From Fragilaria crotonensis (Eukaryota > Bacillariophyta > Fragilariophyceae > Fragilariales > Fragilariaceae), in contig JAKSYS010000113.1 of NCBI GenBank assembly GCA_022925895.1, forward strand, positions 1 to 64,000: a stretch of 64,000 nt of DNA, in the 5' to 3' direction. Both the position numbers and the translations under genes were made by a program. Shown piece by piece: positions 1 to 9,831 of the stretch. Position 1 is the first letter of the stretch; each line of letters begins with the position of its first letter. The notes under the pieces are model-generated. The model searched no databases. It saw only the letters and a program-made list of their open reading frames with translations, and was not told where the DNA came from.

Positions 1-131
1 CGGACGAAGTCGAAGGCGTAACGTATTGCTAATCGAAATTAGTGAGCGACTAAAGGGTTATCGTCCCATACAAACTACCGTCGTACGGGTGTACCGTCAT
101 CGTAACATCCTAGCACATGCACTTTTACTCA
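1..131 (-). repeat. 3' LTR of copia element 1 (partial)
   Basis: These bases match 6432-6562 exactly and the match stops at 131/132. On the minus strand the repeat begins TGAGTAAAAG, giving the expected 5' TG. The other end lies to the left of the window, so the LTR is at least 131 bp. Confidence 0.93.
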
Positions 132-140
132 GTCCCCTCG
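132..140 (-). other. Polypurine tract of copia element 1
   Basis: Directly before the 3' LTR the minus strand reads CGAGGGGAC followed by TGAGTA. This is the usual purine-rich primer for plus-strand DNA synthesis, and its position fixes the LTR boundary and the element's orientation. Confidence 0.7.
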
Positions 141-267
141 AGCTAGAGAGATTGAGTTGCAATCTATGTAGGTCGTCGTATCGTGCAAAAGGAACTGGAT
201 CATGGTGGTATTTATCCACTAGAAGGTGGAAAGGAAACCCAAGTAACCTGCAAACCTCAGAGAGGGG

Positions 268-2586
268 TCACCGATGATCAGTCAAGTCGTATAAGATCAT
301 ACCAACGAGATGGTCGCGCTTCTGTCCACCCGGTATGATTTTGGTGCATATGTCTGCCGGGTTATCATGCGTTGATATATGACCGGTTAGACACTCTCCC
401 ATTGCCACGGCTTCTCTGACTGCGTGATAACACACCGAATTCGATTTCTTCTTGAGTACGGATTCTGGTCGCTGTGTATTATGGATCACCGACATATTGT
501 CGCCATATATATATGAGGGGCCCGATATCGCGACGCCCATCATACGTAATTTGTATCGAATGCCCCGTAGGGTCTCCATCCCCTGTTTCATAGCCACAAA
601 CTCTGCTCCGAAAACACTTGTCTCAATCGTTGACTGCTTTTTGGAGAACCACGTAATTGGAGCCATGTTCAGGTATATGAGGAATCCCGTACGCGAGCGA
701 CGTACACGTTTGTCCCCAGCGTGATCAGAGTCCACGTACAGTCGTAGGTCAACATCCTTACCGCGTGGTTCGGGAGCGTTAGGGGGAAGTGCTTCGGTAA
801 CATCGCCATACATAGCCTTCCAGTCACACTCCATAAACACCGACATGTCCACGTTCGGGTACGAGGGATCAAAAACAATGCGAGCGTTGTGTCGTTTCTC
901 TAAATAGTTGAAGAGGTGGAACACAGCCTCAAGATGACCTTCACGCGGCATAATCAAATGTGATGCCAACTCAGAGACTTCCGTTATCACGTCAATACGG
1001 CACAGTTCGACGCACCAACGTAACACGCCAATTTGTGTTTGGTAGAAGCTCGATGCTTGTGCGTCAAGGACAGGCGTGACGTCTAACTCTGGCGAGTAAT
1101 CCAACGGGAATGGTCCACTAGTTCTTTTGGACCACTGTCTCGACGGGTACATTCGGCGATGGTAATCCTTGACGTTGGTTACTGCCGCTTGAATGTATTT
1201 GCTGGGACTCATTGCCCACGCATGTACTCCATTCGGCAACGTGACTTGTCTGAGTTTCGCACCCAGATAAAACTCGGGATCTCGCATTGACCCCGGTTTG
1301 GTCTTAAAGAAATGGTCTATTTCTTTCAGTGACCGTATGCCGTCATGATGCACTACTAGGATGTCATCCACGTATAGGAGACAGTACGCATAGTACTTGT
1401 ATCCGTCGTCAGGGCGGGTCTCTGGCTTCATCCACAGATCCTGATCTGCGACGCACGACTGCCAGCCCAAGTGTCGCATGCAATCGGCCAGGTGATTCCG
1501 AAAAGACGCTCCTGCGGACTTCAGACCATACAAAGCGCGAACGATGATCGATTTCTTGCCTGCGTCGTCCCCAAACTCGGGACCAAGGACGCACCAAATC
1601 TTCTCACCGACGGGTGCAGTAAGATAAGCGTTCTCAATATCAGCGGTCTTGACCTCGAGGTCATTTAAAGCCGCTAACGTTAGAGCAATTCGAACGGATT
1701 CCCGTGACACAACAGTCGCATATGTCACTGACGCCGGCGGTGTAGCAGTCATGTGGCCACCTGCCACCAACCGGGCTTTACGTTGAAAGTCCTCCATTTT
1801 TACGTCGAAGACAAGGTGACAACGTATCTCTTGATATGTCGGCGGCGGGTCAGCCCCATCTTCCAGGATCTGAAAGGCCACCTGAACTTTTGACATCTCC
1901 TTCCTGACCGCATCCTGCCATAGCGTGTTCCCGTTCTCGTTATCAATCCTGACACAGTCGGAGAAGCTCTTTGGTATCTCGATGCCAAACTTATGTGTAC
2001 GTTTATGATAACGATTATTCACTGCCGCGATAATGCGGTTGCGGCGGTGGATCGTATGCGGAACCCACCAAGCGAATGCAGGCTCTTGGTCGATACCTCT
2101 AGATATGGCATAGTCGGCCACCTCCACTGGGTTTGACTCCTTCAAGTCGGCTAGCCTCTCCCATGAGGTAGTACCATCCTTCCATTCAACACATAAACGC
2201 CATCCTCGAGTCGATTTCCGGATGTGTGTGTTTGACCCTTTTCGAATATACATGTCGGCCCGTGAGATCGCGCTCTCGTCTTTCCGATGGTCAACAATGC
2301 CAGCCAGCAGAAGGAATTGATTTCCCTCTTCGTCGCACATTGCGTACATATTCTGCGCAATGACATTCGCCGTCACTTCAGCAGTTTGACCGTCAGAAAA
2401 TTCAACCTCGTATGTACGAGTGTCGAGTATTGGGTTCGTATTCGCACGACCGCGGACGCTGCCATCTGCAGAGCGCTTTCGTCCCCTGACCTTGGCATTC
2501 ATCATGTTGCCACCAATCGGTAACGCTACTTCGGCCCCCACATATTGATCGTAGGTGTCAACGTCATCCTCAAGTTCGTCGGGCAC
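268..2586 (-). CDS. Copia reverse transcriptase and RNase H (3' part of pol)
   Basis: This 772-codon ORF starts without a normal ATG (GTG at 2586), which fits its being the continuation of the upstream protease-integrase ORF. The N-terminal third is basic and resembles the linker after integrase. The RT domain contains KTADIENAYL and the catalytic LLYVDDILVV motif. The RNase H domain contains LYVDSDHAGD, KKQSTIETSVFGAEFVA and, near the end, HDNPADICTK, all typical copia motifs. The stop at 268 lies about 130 bp before the LTR. No internal stops are seen, so this half of pol looks intact. It would copy the element RNA in cytoplasmic virus-like particles. Confidence 0.93.
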   Translation of the reverse strand: MPDELEDDVDTYDQYVGAEVALPIGGNMMNAKVRGRKRSADGSVRGRANTNPILDTRTYEVEFSDGQTAEVTANVIAQNMYAMCDEEGNQFLLLAGIVDHRKDESAISRADMYIRKGSNTHIRKSTRGWRLCVEWKDGTTSWERLADLKESNPVEVADYAISRGIDQEPAFAWWVPHTIHRRNRIIAAVNNRYHKRTHKFGIEIPKSFSDCVRIDNENGNTLWQDAVRKEMSKVQVAFQILEDGADPPPTYQEIRCHLVFDVKMEDFQRKARLVAGGHMTATPPASVTYATVVSRESVRIALTLAALNDLEVKTADIENAYLTAPVGEKIWCVLGPEFGDDAGKKSIIVRALYGLKSAGASFRNHLADCMRHLGWQSCVADQDLWMKPETRPDDGYKYYAYCLLYVDDILVVHHDGIRSLKEIDHFFKTKPGSMRDPEFYLGAKLRQVTLPNGVHAWAMSPSKYIQAAVTNVKDYHRRMYPSRQWSKRTSGPFPLDYSPELDVTPVLDAQASSFYQTQIGVLRWCVELCRIDVITEVSELASHLIMPREGHLEAVFHLFNYLEKRHNARIVFDPSYPNVDMSVFMECDWKAMYGDVTEALPPNAPEPRGKDVDLRLYVDSDHAGDKRVRRSRTGFLIYLNMAPITWFSKKQSTIETSVFGAEFVAMKQGMETLRGIRYKLRMMGVAISGPSYIYGDNMSVIHNTQRPESVLKKKSNSVCYHAVREAVAMGECLTGHISTHDNPADICTKIIPGGQKRDHLVGMILYDLTDHR

Positions 2587-2587
2587 C

Positions 2588-2593
2588 TCAGGG
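2588..2593 (-). other. Candidate +1 frameshift site CCC-TGA inside pol
   Basis: The integrase ORF ends GGG CCC TGA on the minus strand, with CCC at 2593-2591 and TGA at 2590-2588. Moving one base forward at CCC gives GAG GTG CCC GAC GAA, which is the reading frame of the RT ORF starting at 2586. A slippery proline codon followed by a stop is the arrangement used by known +1 frameshift sites such as antizyme (UCC-UGA). The alternative is a simple one-base indel in the adjacent GGG or CCC run. Confidence 0.45.
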
Positions 2594-4372
2594 CCCTTCC
2601 GTCAACATCGTCGTCGTACTCGTCATATATAGGGTGTCAAACGCCTCGAGTTCTGGATCGTTAACGAAGTCTTCGTATTTGAAGGCCTCTCCCAACGCTG
2701 CGTTCACGGACTCGGTGAACTTGTCGCGAGCTGCCTTTGCAGTTGTATCGGCCATCTCATCAGGCGTCAACGACCTAACTGTCGATCTGTATACCACTTG
2801 GCCGTTCGCCTTGAGGATTTTCCTTGTCATCGCCGGACCGATGTCAATGGCCGGTCCCAGGTCGCGTCCGAGCACCAAGGCATCGTCAGGGTAGGTAACG
2901 GACGTATCGCGAAACATTACCCACTCATACCATTTGAATTGGGCAAGAGGTGAAATGTCGGCTGTTTCTCCACTCACAATTGTTTCGGGCACCTGCCCAC
3001 TCAATCTGAAGATCTCGTGCGCGGTAAACGACCTGACGTACGCCTCACGCTCCAAGCAGTCATCCCACAGCCGCTTCGGAGCCCTTGACCTAACCATCTG
3101 TCTACCCACGCCTTTCTTCAGTTCTCTGATTGCGGCTTCCGCTGCGTTTGACCAGGGAGTGTGTGGTTCAGTTTGCTTCACGTGAACGCTCACTTCGCGG
3201 CACTTTTTCCGGAATAGGCCCATCGTCTGTTCGCGTGCGCCGTCCATGATGATGGTGTTGGGGACACCCTCTCTTTGGAAAAGGAGCGATAACCCCTCAT
3301 GAGCCATCGACTTTTTAGACATTGGGTAAGCACGGCACCACCCGTCGGACGTTGCAAAAATTTGCGCATACTTGTTGTTGCGGCGGGAAACAGTGTTGGA
3401 GATAAGGGTATCAGTGAAACAGTCAATCGCTAGTCTGCGATATCGCAATTGACGGTCATTTGTCCTGAAACGCCTGGACAATGTCGGATGAAGTACCGTC
3501 CTCACGCCTCGTTGCGTAGTGACGTCAATGGTCCGACGCGCAGTCGTCAGGTCAATACCCCAATTTGAGGCAAGTTGCTCTGGTGTATATTGCTTCCCAA
3601 CACCTGTCCCGTGTTTCTGTAATACAGACAACGATTGCGCTAACAGTGCGTCATCATGTGTGACAGAGATTTGTTTGAGCGACAACGTTGCCGCATCAAT
3701 CCATCGACAATTGCCTTTGCCTTCGCCACAGCATGGGTGTGGGATGCTGAACAGAGCCGTCGAGACGGAGCGGCCCCAATACGGTCCCCTGGATTCCACA
3801 CAGATGCGGTGATCGCATGTTCTTGTGAAGCGAATGCTGGGTCGTGCGGATCGTACGGTGGGTCGGCGCTTGTGAGACACAAGTGAGGAAGGGTTTCGTA
3901 TTCCTCCGTTGTCGGTTTGCGGGTTGGGAATGTAGAGGTGACTCCATGAAGTCCGAGGAATTACGTAAGGGCGATCCATGTCGGGTTCCGGAATGAGTAT
4001 GGAATGCGTGAATTCGTCGGGGTTTTCAGTGAGGAAACGAGGCGTCTCGTTTATAATCACGTCATTAATACGAACTTGCATAGGTGACAGTAGGTTGTGA
4101 CTCAATTCCGGTATGTAGATCGCCTGATGGACCAGTAGTATAACAGTTGCACCGCTGAGCGGGTCATCGTACGCTAGTGCTGCAGACACCGTACGCATGT
4201 CTTTGGCAATAGGGCCCGCTGGGTCATAGCCAGAAACGTTTATCGGGCGATCGTAGTCATGTACTATTAAAGAATTATGACCGACTGCACACTGGTCAGC
4301 GTGTGAGTCTAGATCCGTTCGAGATTCTTCAACAGTCACATCCAAGGATCCGAGCGTGCGAAAGATGCTCAT
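2588..4372 (-). CDS. Copia protease and integrase (5' part of pol)
   Basis: The 594-codon ORF begins with ATG at 4372, with an in-frame TGA just upstream. Around residue 20 it has TDLDSHADQC, the aspartic protease active site in the DSHAD form. The central part is the integrase core, with DCFTDT, an IIMDGAREQT segment and HTPWSNAAEAAIRELKKG supplying the expected acidic residues. The C-terminal part carries the integrase tail and chromodomain-like linker. It is separated from gag by about 50 bp containing a stop, and from RT by the CCC-TGA junction. It would mature the Gag-Pol proteins and insert the cDNA. Confidence 0.92.
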   Translation of the reverse strand: MSIFRTLGSLDVTVEESRTDLDSHADQCAVGHNSLIVHDYDRPINVSGYDPAGPIAKDMRTVSAALAYDDPLSGATVILLVHQAIYIPELSHNLLSPMQVRINDVIINETPRFLTENPDEFTHSILIPEPDMDRPYVIPRTSWSHLYIPNPQTDNGGIRNPSSLVSHKRRPTVRSARPSIRFTRTCDHRICVESRGPYWGRSVSTALFSIPHPCCGEGKGNCRWIDAATLSLKQISVTHDDALLAQSLSVLQKHGTGVGKQYTPEQLASNWGIDLTTARRTIDVTTQRGVRTVLHPTLSRRFRTNDRQLRYRRLAIDCFTDTLISNTVSRRNNKYAQIFATSDGWCRAYPMSKKSMAHEGLSLLFQREGVPNTIIMDGAREQTMGLFRKKCREVSVHVKQTEPHTPWSNAAEAAIRELKKGVGRQMVRSRAPKRLWDDCLEREAYVRSFTAHEIFRLSGQVPETIVSGETADISPLAQFKWYEWVMFRDTSVTYPDDALVLGRDLGPAIDIGPAMTRKILKANGQVVYRSTVRSLTPDEMADTTAKAARDKFTESVNAALGEAFKYEDFVNDPELEAFDTLYMTSTTTMLTEGP

Positions 4373-4422
4373 TGCAACGCATCGTCACTTGGACTCCTGG
4401 GTCGAAATTCGTTTCTGACGGG

Positions 4423-5892
4423 TCAGGAAGGATTCTTGCGATTGGATGTGCCCTTCTCTTTCTCATTGTTAGAGGCCGACCCAGAGTTGGTTGAGCTATC
4501 GGTGTCATCGTCGTTGACGCCAGTCTTGCCCATTTGTTTTGCGAGTTGAGAGACCTGGCGGTTCACGGCCTTGAGGTTCTTGATGACATCCTTGTTGCTC
4601 TGCTTTGTACCGCTGCCGCCAGTCCCCTTAACCTTGCTGTCCTTTGCACCTGGCTTGTGACCTCGCTTGAGACGCTTGGCTGCGAGTTCTTTCTTCTGGT
4701 CGGGGGTTAAATCGTTGTACTCCTCCTTGGTGTAATAACGGTCTTCAATCGCCCCCGCCTTGCGTTTGTTGCCGTGCGTCTTCACCTCGGATATGTTCAC
4801 CGTGTTCGCACTTACTTTCGACTTCGAGGTCTGTCGGATGTAGTCCTGGTAAAGGGTAACGCAGGCGTCAAAGTCACTGCGAAGCCTCTCGTCGGACATG
4901 ATTCGGGTCTTGACGGCGTCAAACTTGTCGGTCTTGATGCCGTCCAACAGGAATCGGACCTTGGAGCGTGGGTCGATTCCGGTGTACCCGTGTTCGATCA
5001 GACCCTCCATTATGGAGTGCTGCTGCTTATGAACGTTTACGTAGCGCTCAAAATCCCAACGACGCTGCTCGCCGTTGTAAACGGTATTCTTGAGCTTGTC
5101 CTCTGCAAGCGTCGCCATGTTGTCGACATTGTTTGGCCCCAGGAAGTGCTGGTAAAGGCTGAGAAAGCCATCCTGCCGTCACGTGTACGTTGAGCGGGTT
5201 TAACATACGTCCAGCAAGAGTGTTCCTCGTGATCTTCGAGATGATATCCCACACTTTCTCCCGGTTAACGAGATAAGTGGGATCCGAAATCCTCATATTG
5301 GCCGCATTCAACGTGTAATGCGGGGCTCGCTATCATCTCATCCTGTATCGTGGGATATACGGCTCCCCCTACGTCGTCTTCAGGTACGGCGTCATTCTTA
5401 CGAATCACGTACGCCAAGGGTATCTTTCGTTCCCCGAGGTATGAACGAAGGTATTCCTCGATTGACTCCATGGTCTTAGGCCAATCCTTAGCGTTGATCG
5501 TGGGTGTTTCCGTAGGAGCCTTGTACGTCGACTCGAATTCGCGCAGGTCGCGAACGGAGCGAATGGTTTCGAGTGTGATGTCGGCTGCAGTGACGGTGCG
5601 GCTCACACGCGCTTGATGACGTAGATAGAACGACAAGAGCTTCAGGTGTCCCTCTGCGCGTTGGTTGACCGAAACACCAGGGTTCTGTATAGCAGCGGCC
5701 CCTGGCGCTCCACCGATGGCGGGAATGGTCCCTCCAGGTCGCCGGACAATGTTGCACAAGCTCTATCTCGATGTCAGTCATCAACTTGATCTCATCGAGA
5801 GAATCGATGCCCTGATCCTCGACTATCGCTTGAGCCGCGGCCTCGGAGAAGCCGATACGGGTTAAAGTCGCACGCATAACGGCGTTGTTCAT
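4423..5892 (-). pseudogene. Copia gag, broken by three frame changes
   Basis: Coding similarity runs through four overlapping minus-strand frames: 5892-5750 (ATG start MNNAVMRATL), 5759-5330, 5311-5150 and 5150-4423. At each junction the sense continues in the next frame (near 5755, 5325 and 5150), and every step has the same direction, equal to one extra base or two missing bases. The C-terminal section is lysine-rich and acidic, without a zinc knuckle I can recognise. Gag would form the particle shell. Either the copy is non-autonomous or these junctions are sequence errors. The identical LTRs make the second possibility worth testing. Confidence 0.75.
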
Positions 5893-6431
5893 GGTGTTCG
5901 TTTTCCTTTAAAGATTTCCGGTCGGACGAGATCGAAAGATTGTGTGGATGGGGCGCATGAGTCGCTCTTATCTCAACGGAGCGCATGCGTTGACCCGTGC
6001 TACGTGCAGTTATTGTACTCTTGGAAATTATATATTCCGTTGTGTTCCGTTGAACCGGTCCCATCTTGCGTTGGGGAAAACCCGGGATGGATAATTTCGG
6101 GCTGTTGATTCGTTGGGTAGTCGATTCCCAATTTGACCGTGACTAATGTCCAGGTGTCAGGTTGCATCCATGGAATGAAACACAATGGACGCCTCACCGA
6201 GGCCATGTGATCCATCATCACACTATGGGTCACTGATGAGGGATACTATTTTGCGGCATAATCCAAGCCGGCACCATGTGTCTAGTGTCAGAGTGAGGCG
6301 AAGGAATGGGGTGGAAAGTCGGCCCGAGCCGCCCTCTTCGTGGCTCACGACAATGACGTCGCGATGGCAATCCCGTCGCTTCCAATGGTCGTGATTGGTG
6401 CGATGGGTCTGATAAACTGATTGAATATGAT
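5893..6431 (-). other. Leader region between 5' LTR and gag
   Basis: This untranslated stretch lies between the 5' LTR and the gag ATG. Near 6405-6415 the minus strand contains TTATCAGACCC, which loosely resembles the initiator-tRNA primer site used by many copia elements (TATCAGA core). The exact LTR edge is unknown here because the matching LTR is cut by the window. No other gene is seen. Confidence 0.4.
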
Positions 6432-6562
6432 CGGACGAAGTCGAAGGCGTAACGTATTGCTAATCGAAATTAGTGAGCGACTAAAGGGTTATCGTCCCAT
6501 ACAAACTACCGTCGTACGGGTGTACCGTCATCGTAACATCCTAGCACATGCACTTTTACTCA
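6432..6562 (-). repeat. 5' LTR of copia element 1
   Basis: Identical to 1-131. The outer edge is at 6562, where the minus strand starts TGAGTAAAAG. The inner edge is not defined because the partner LTR is truncated, and it could lie up to several tens of bases left of 6432. Confidence 0.92.
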
Positions 6563-7152
6563 CAGGTTCACGTAGATTATTTGAGATTTTATAAGCAACT
6601 CAAATCTTCTTAAAGTTTCTTAAGAAAGTTTGAGAAAACTTAAGAAAATTTAAGAAACAGCTCGAAAACATATGTATCTTGACGATTCCTAATTAAGAGA
6701 TTCCATTCGAATGCATCGGAGTATCTCAAGTAATTCCATAAGAATCAAACGTGAAGAATTCATTCATCGGATTGTCATACAAGTCGTTACCAATGCATTT
6801 TTCCATTCCTTCTTTCATTTTTTTTCGAGCCGAATTTGTCTTTCGTTCATTTCTACTATTCCATGACTACGGAGAATTTAGATAGATGTACTCATATCAA
6901 ATAAAAAAATTAGTTCGCATGTCAAATGCGAAATTCCGTTGGAAAACACTAAACTCGTCGTAATCGTTTTCACTTATTTTCATGTCGGTCGACAAAAGCG
7001 TCGAAAAGAAGATATTCCGGAACCTCCAGTTATAGTAGAACGAGATACACCAGTACTCCGAGTACCTGGTACCAAACTTCATGACTACCGTCAAAAACGC
7101 AGAACGACGACTGACTTTACTTCTCTACTAAAATACCACGTCGTAATCGACT
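6563..7152. other. AT-rich intergenic region
   Basis: I see no gene here. Between about 6600 and 6660 there is a run of TTAAGAAA/TTTCTTAA words, partly palindromic (TTTCTTAAGAAA). The right part is probably the 3' UTR of the BTB gene that ends at 7153. Confidence 0.5.
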
Positions 7153-8310
7153 TCAAGAATTATTGGAACTTGTAGTCGATTTTCCAGCAGATGCACCTGT
7201 CACAACTGTCGATGCCGTTTTCGGTTGGTCAATTTGGCTATAATCACCGCCGACAGCCATTAGAATTTCTTGCCACAATTTTGGATTTTCCTTGGCAAGT
7301 GCCAGGATTTTGGGGTGCCCCAGAGCAATGGGCAATGGTTGCCGTTGCAAAAAATCTAGGCATTCCTTTTTGATCCATCGTGCCTTGTGCCGTTCCCCAA
7401 CATCCAACATGATGCGAACATTATGGATCGTCAAGCGTTCCCCGCACTTTCCGGCACAAATTTGCTCTAGAGCTTCCAATTGATACTCGGATGCCACGGC
7501 AAGTAACGTGGCAGTTTCGGATTCCAGTGTAGTCTCTTCAATCTGTCCCGTATATATGAATTGAAGGACTGCTTTCATAACATAAGATTTTCGATTCACA
7601 GTCAGTCGTCTGGATCCATCTTTAGGAAAGGTATCTCTCATAACCGGCGATGCCGCGGCCAACAAATTGCAATGCGCTGGCAACTCCACTCCATCCGAAC
7701 ACACGATTGTCATATCGGAATATTTTTCTGACAGACACAAGTCACGGTAGTTCTTCGCCACCAGCGCTGATATCGTCACTTTGGGTGTCGGACGGCGCTT
7801 CTGCGCCGTTCGTGCCGCAACTAATCGGACTAGAACCTCATCCATCATATCGACCCGTTCGTCCGCGTGAATTGACGATGTCTTGACTTTTTTGAGGCTG
7901 AGTGAGAGGGAAATTGGATCGAGTGGCGCGCCGGGGCTGCTAATGTTGAGGTCTCCAATGTTACAAAAGAGAACATTGTTGCATGAGGTTGATACATCCG
8001 CGCCAGCCTCCAGCAGCAAGTCAATTATCTTGAGAGCTCCAGCTCTTTGTTTCGAGGCAATGCCATCCATGCGACCGTGATGATACGCATTGACGACGGC
8101 AACATGAATTGGGGCGCATACAAAATCGGCATTTTCTCCGAGGATGCGTTCCGTGTCTTCCACTTTGCCGTCCGCATCCTTCAGCACATCTTCAAGCAGG
8201 GACAGCTTCGGTCGACCATTGGGATCCTTGTTTTCTTCCTTCAGGCAATGCTCCACAAGGCACGCTGAGTTGCCCAGAATTGCGTCGCACAGATCAAGAC
8301 TTTCAGTCAT
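7153..8310 (-). CDS. Ankyrin-repeat and BTB/POZ domain protein
   Basis: This single-exon gene encodes 385 aa from the first ATG at 8310. Residues about 60-115 contain ankyrin-like helices (APIHVAVVNAYHHG, IIDLLLEAGADV). Residues about 190-290 form a BTB domain: YSDMTIVCSDGVELPAHCNL, then SPVMRDTF, VLQFIYTGQI and LLAVASEYQLEAL. A BACK-like helical segment follows (HNVRIMLDVGERHKA). The tail is Ser/Thr-rich. Proteins of this build commonly act as substrate adaptors for Cullin-3 ubiquitin ligases, so that role is inferred, not shown. The gene is divergent from the small gene at 9083. Confidence 0.85.
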   Translation of the reverse strand: MTESLDLCDAILGNSACLVEHCLKEENKDPNGRPKLSLLEDVLKDADGKVEDTERILGENADFVCAPIHVAVVNAYHHGRMDGIASKQRAGALKIIDLLLEAGADVSTSCNNVLFCNIGDLNISSPGAPLDPISLSLSLKKVKTSSIHADERVDMMDEVLVRLVAARTAQKRRPTPKVTISALVAKNYRDLCLSEKYSDMTIVCSDGVELPAHCNLLAAASPVMRDTFPKDGSRRLTVNRKSYVMKAVLQFIYTGQIEETTLESETATLLAVASEYQLEALEQICAGKCGERLTIHNVRIMLDVGERHKARWIKKECLDFLQRQPLPIALGHPKILALAKENPKLWQEILMAVGGDYSQIDQPKTASTVVTGASAGKSTTSSNNS

Positions 8311-9082
8311 TGTCAATTGTCAATTTCTGAGGTCAAGCAGTCATTCTACGGGACACGGCACGAAATGTGTATTTTTTACAATATATTCGTACGCGTATGT
8401 GAAAAATGATGCCTCAATATTACCATGTGGAGCAGAGATTGGTCATTGGCGCGCAATTTCAGGGTGGTTCAGCGCGCAGACTCCATCAATTACAGTACTG
8501 CATCTACAACTGTACTGGACATTATTGCTGGATTTCTGACGCACTGATGTACTCTGACAACGACGGTACTGGGTTACAATGCGGAACGTATGACGTACTG
8601 TAGGATATACGGAGTACTGGAGTACGGAATAAAGTCTGGTCCCTGACGTCAGATCGAATAGCACCCGGAATGAAAAGGTACCAAACAGATGACGCAAGTG
8701 ACATCTATGAAAAATGAGATATTTCTTACACATGAAACGCGGAACAGGTGAGGAGAGTTGAAAGTGAACATTTCTTCGAAGGAGAACCTTCAACATCATC
8801 TTTTTGCGCGTGCTGTTACTATGCATATGTACCTGGTACATGTACCGTTCTTTTAAATGCACACAGTGTGTTAAGAATTGATTTCCTTCACAAGCATCAC
8901 TGATCGCAGCTGTTTGTTGTTTCGAAGTCCTTCCTTCTCTCTGGCATCTCATGCCTACACCACTTACCACCACACAAGAGAAGAGTAACGGATACAACTG
9001 CTAGCAAGATCGTATCATTATAAAATCTTTACATGTATTGACAACGACAGAAGGCAGAGGTCCCTCAACTTGACGAATCACA
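8311..9082. other. Divergent intergenic region with GTAC-rich tract
   Basis: No gene is supported. A cluster of GTAC words (for example GGAGTACTGGAGTACGG near 8610-8627) lies at about 8490-8640. A 184-codon minus-strand ORF crosses it, but it has no recognisable domain and is built on this repetitive sequence. Confidence 0.5.
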
Positions 9083-9446
9083 ATGAAAAGGTCATTTTCG
9101 TCCCTAACCTATTATTCGCGTCGAAGACAACAACAACTGCAGCAGCAACAACAGAGGCGTCAACGACGACGACAGCAACATGATCACAATGGCACATTTC
9201 TCGGCGGATCGCGATTCCTATCATCTGACGTTAAAAAGAATTGACCGACAAGGAACAAAAGGAAAATGCTCGTTGGGCCATGGGATTCTTTGGTATCATC
9301 CTCTTTGCCAATTTCTTCACCGTCTGGCAGGGTGGACGCTCTCAGGGAATACGGCAGAAGTTCCAACCAAGATCTCCAATGGTTCGGAAGAAGTTGATGT
9401 CGTTACGGACGACAGCAAAGCGCCACTGCCCAAGTATAGTTATTGA
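9083..9446 (+). pseudogene. Small single-TM protein gene with two frame breaks
   Basis: Coding sense passes through three plus-strand frames. The ATG at 9083 opens an Arg/Gln-rich N-terminus (MKRSFSSLTYYSRRRQQQ) like a mitochondrial presequence. This frame ends at TGA 9242, but near 9235 (AAAAA) sense continues one base out as LTDKEQKENARWAMGFFG, followed by a hydrophobic helix IILFANFFTVW. Near 9330-9346 sense moves again into SGNTAEVPTKISNGSEEVD and ends PLPKYSY-stop at 9446. Both breaks look like one missing base. The likely product is about 120 aa, a small mitochondrial inner-membrane protein. I do not recognise the family, and the breaks may be sequence errors. Confidence 0.5.
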
Positions 9447-9831
9447 TTCTTTGTGAAATTAGGGATTGGGACGTGTGTGACAGCGGATGAAGTTTATGAA
9501 CAACGGGCAATACTGAGAAGCTACAGGTCTGTTTGATGTTATTGACGAAGCTATCTCGCGTACAAGATAGACCTTGCAGCGTGGCATAGTCATAGCAAGA
9601 TGTGCAAATATTAAGCAGCAGTTAGCAATTTACAACGAGGCCATGGGCGTTATGTGCTGTTCCTCCGGCTTTTTGACCTTCAAGCCATGTGCTTTGACCT
9701 CGAACACGTACTTTCGAGCCACGTCGGTGCTCGCTTTGGTATACATGCGAATCGCAGATTATGCATATTTATTTGAAAGCAAGTCTACCGTCAGCATCTA
9801 GTGGATGGATTACTTAAAAACCCTGCTCTAC
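9447..9831. other. Intergenic, no gene seen
   Basis: This region lies between the 3' ends of two convergent genes. I found no gene, repeat or RNA signature. Confidence 0.5.

Larger units (their letters stand above)
1..6562 (-). mobile_element. Ty1/copia LTR retrotransposon, minus strand, left end cut by window edge
   Basis: The order on the minus strand is LTR, gag, protease-integrase, reverse transcriptase-RNase H, polypurine tract, LTR. Integrase before RT is the Ty1/copia order. The two LTR segments (1-131 and 6432-6562) are identical over all 131 visible bases, which suggests a recent insertion. The protease signature is DLDSHADQC, a DSHAD variant instead of the usual DSGA. The pol ORFs are long and free of internal stops, but gag has three frame changes and pol is split once. 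The target-site duplication cannot be checked because the left flank lies outside the window. Confidence 0.95.

Noticed and set aside
8443-8997. 184-codon minus-strand ORF
   Set aside because: Built largely on GTAC-rich intergenic sequence, no domain, no clear start context.
9330-9344. Possible 14-nt GT-AG intron (GTGGACGCTCTCAG) in the small membrane-protein gene
   Set aside because: Removing it would restore the frame, but all confirmed introns here are 53 nt or longer and 14 nt is too short for normal splicing. A missing base is simpler.
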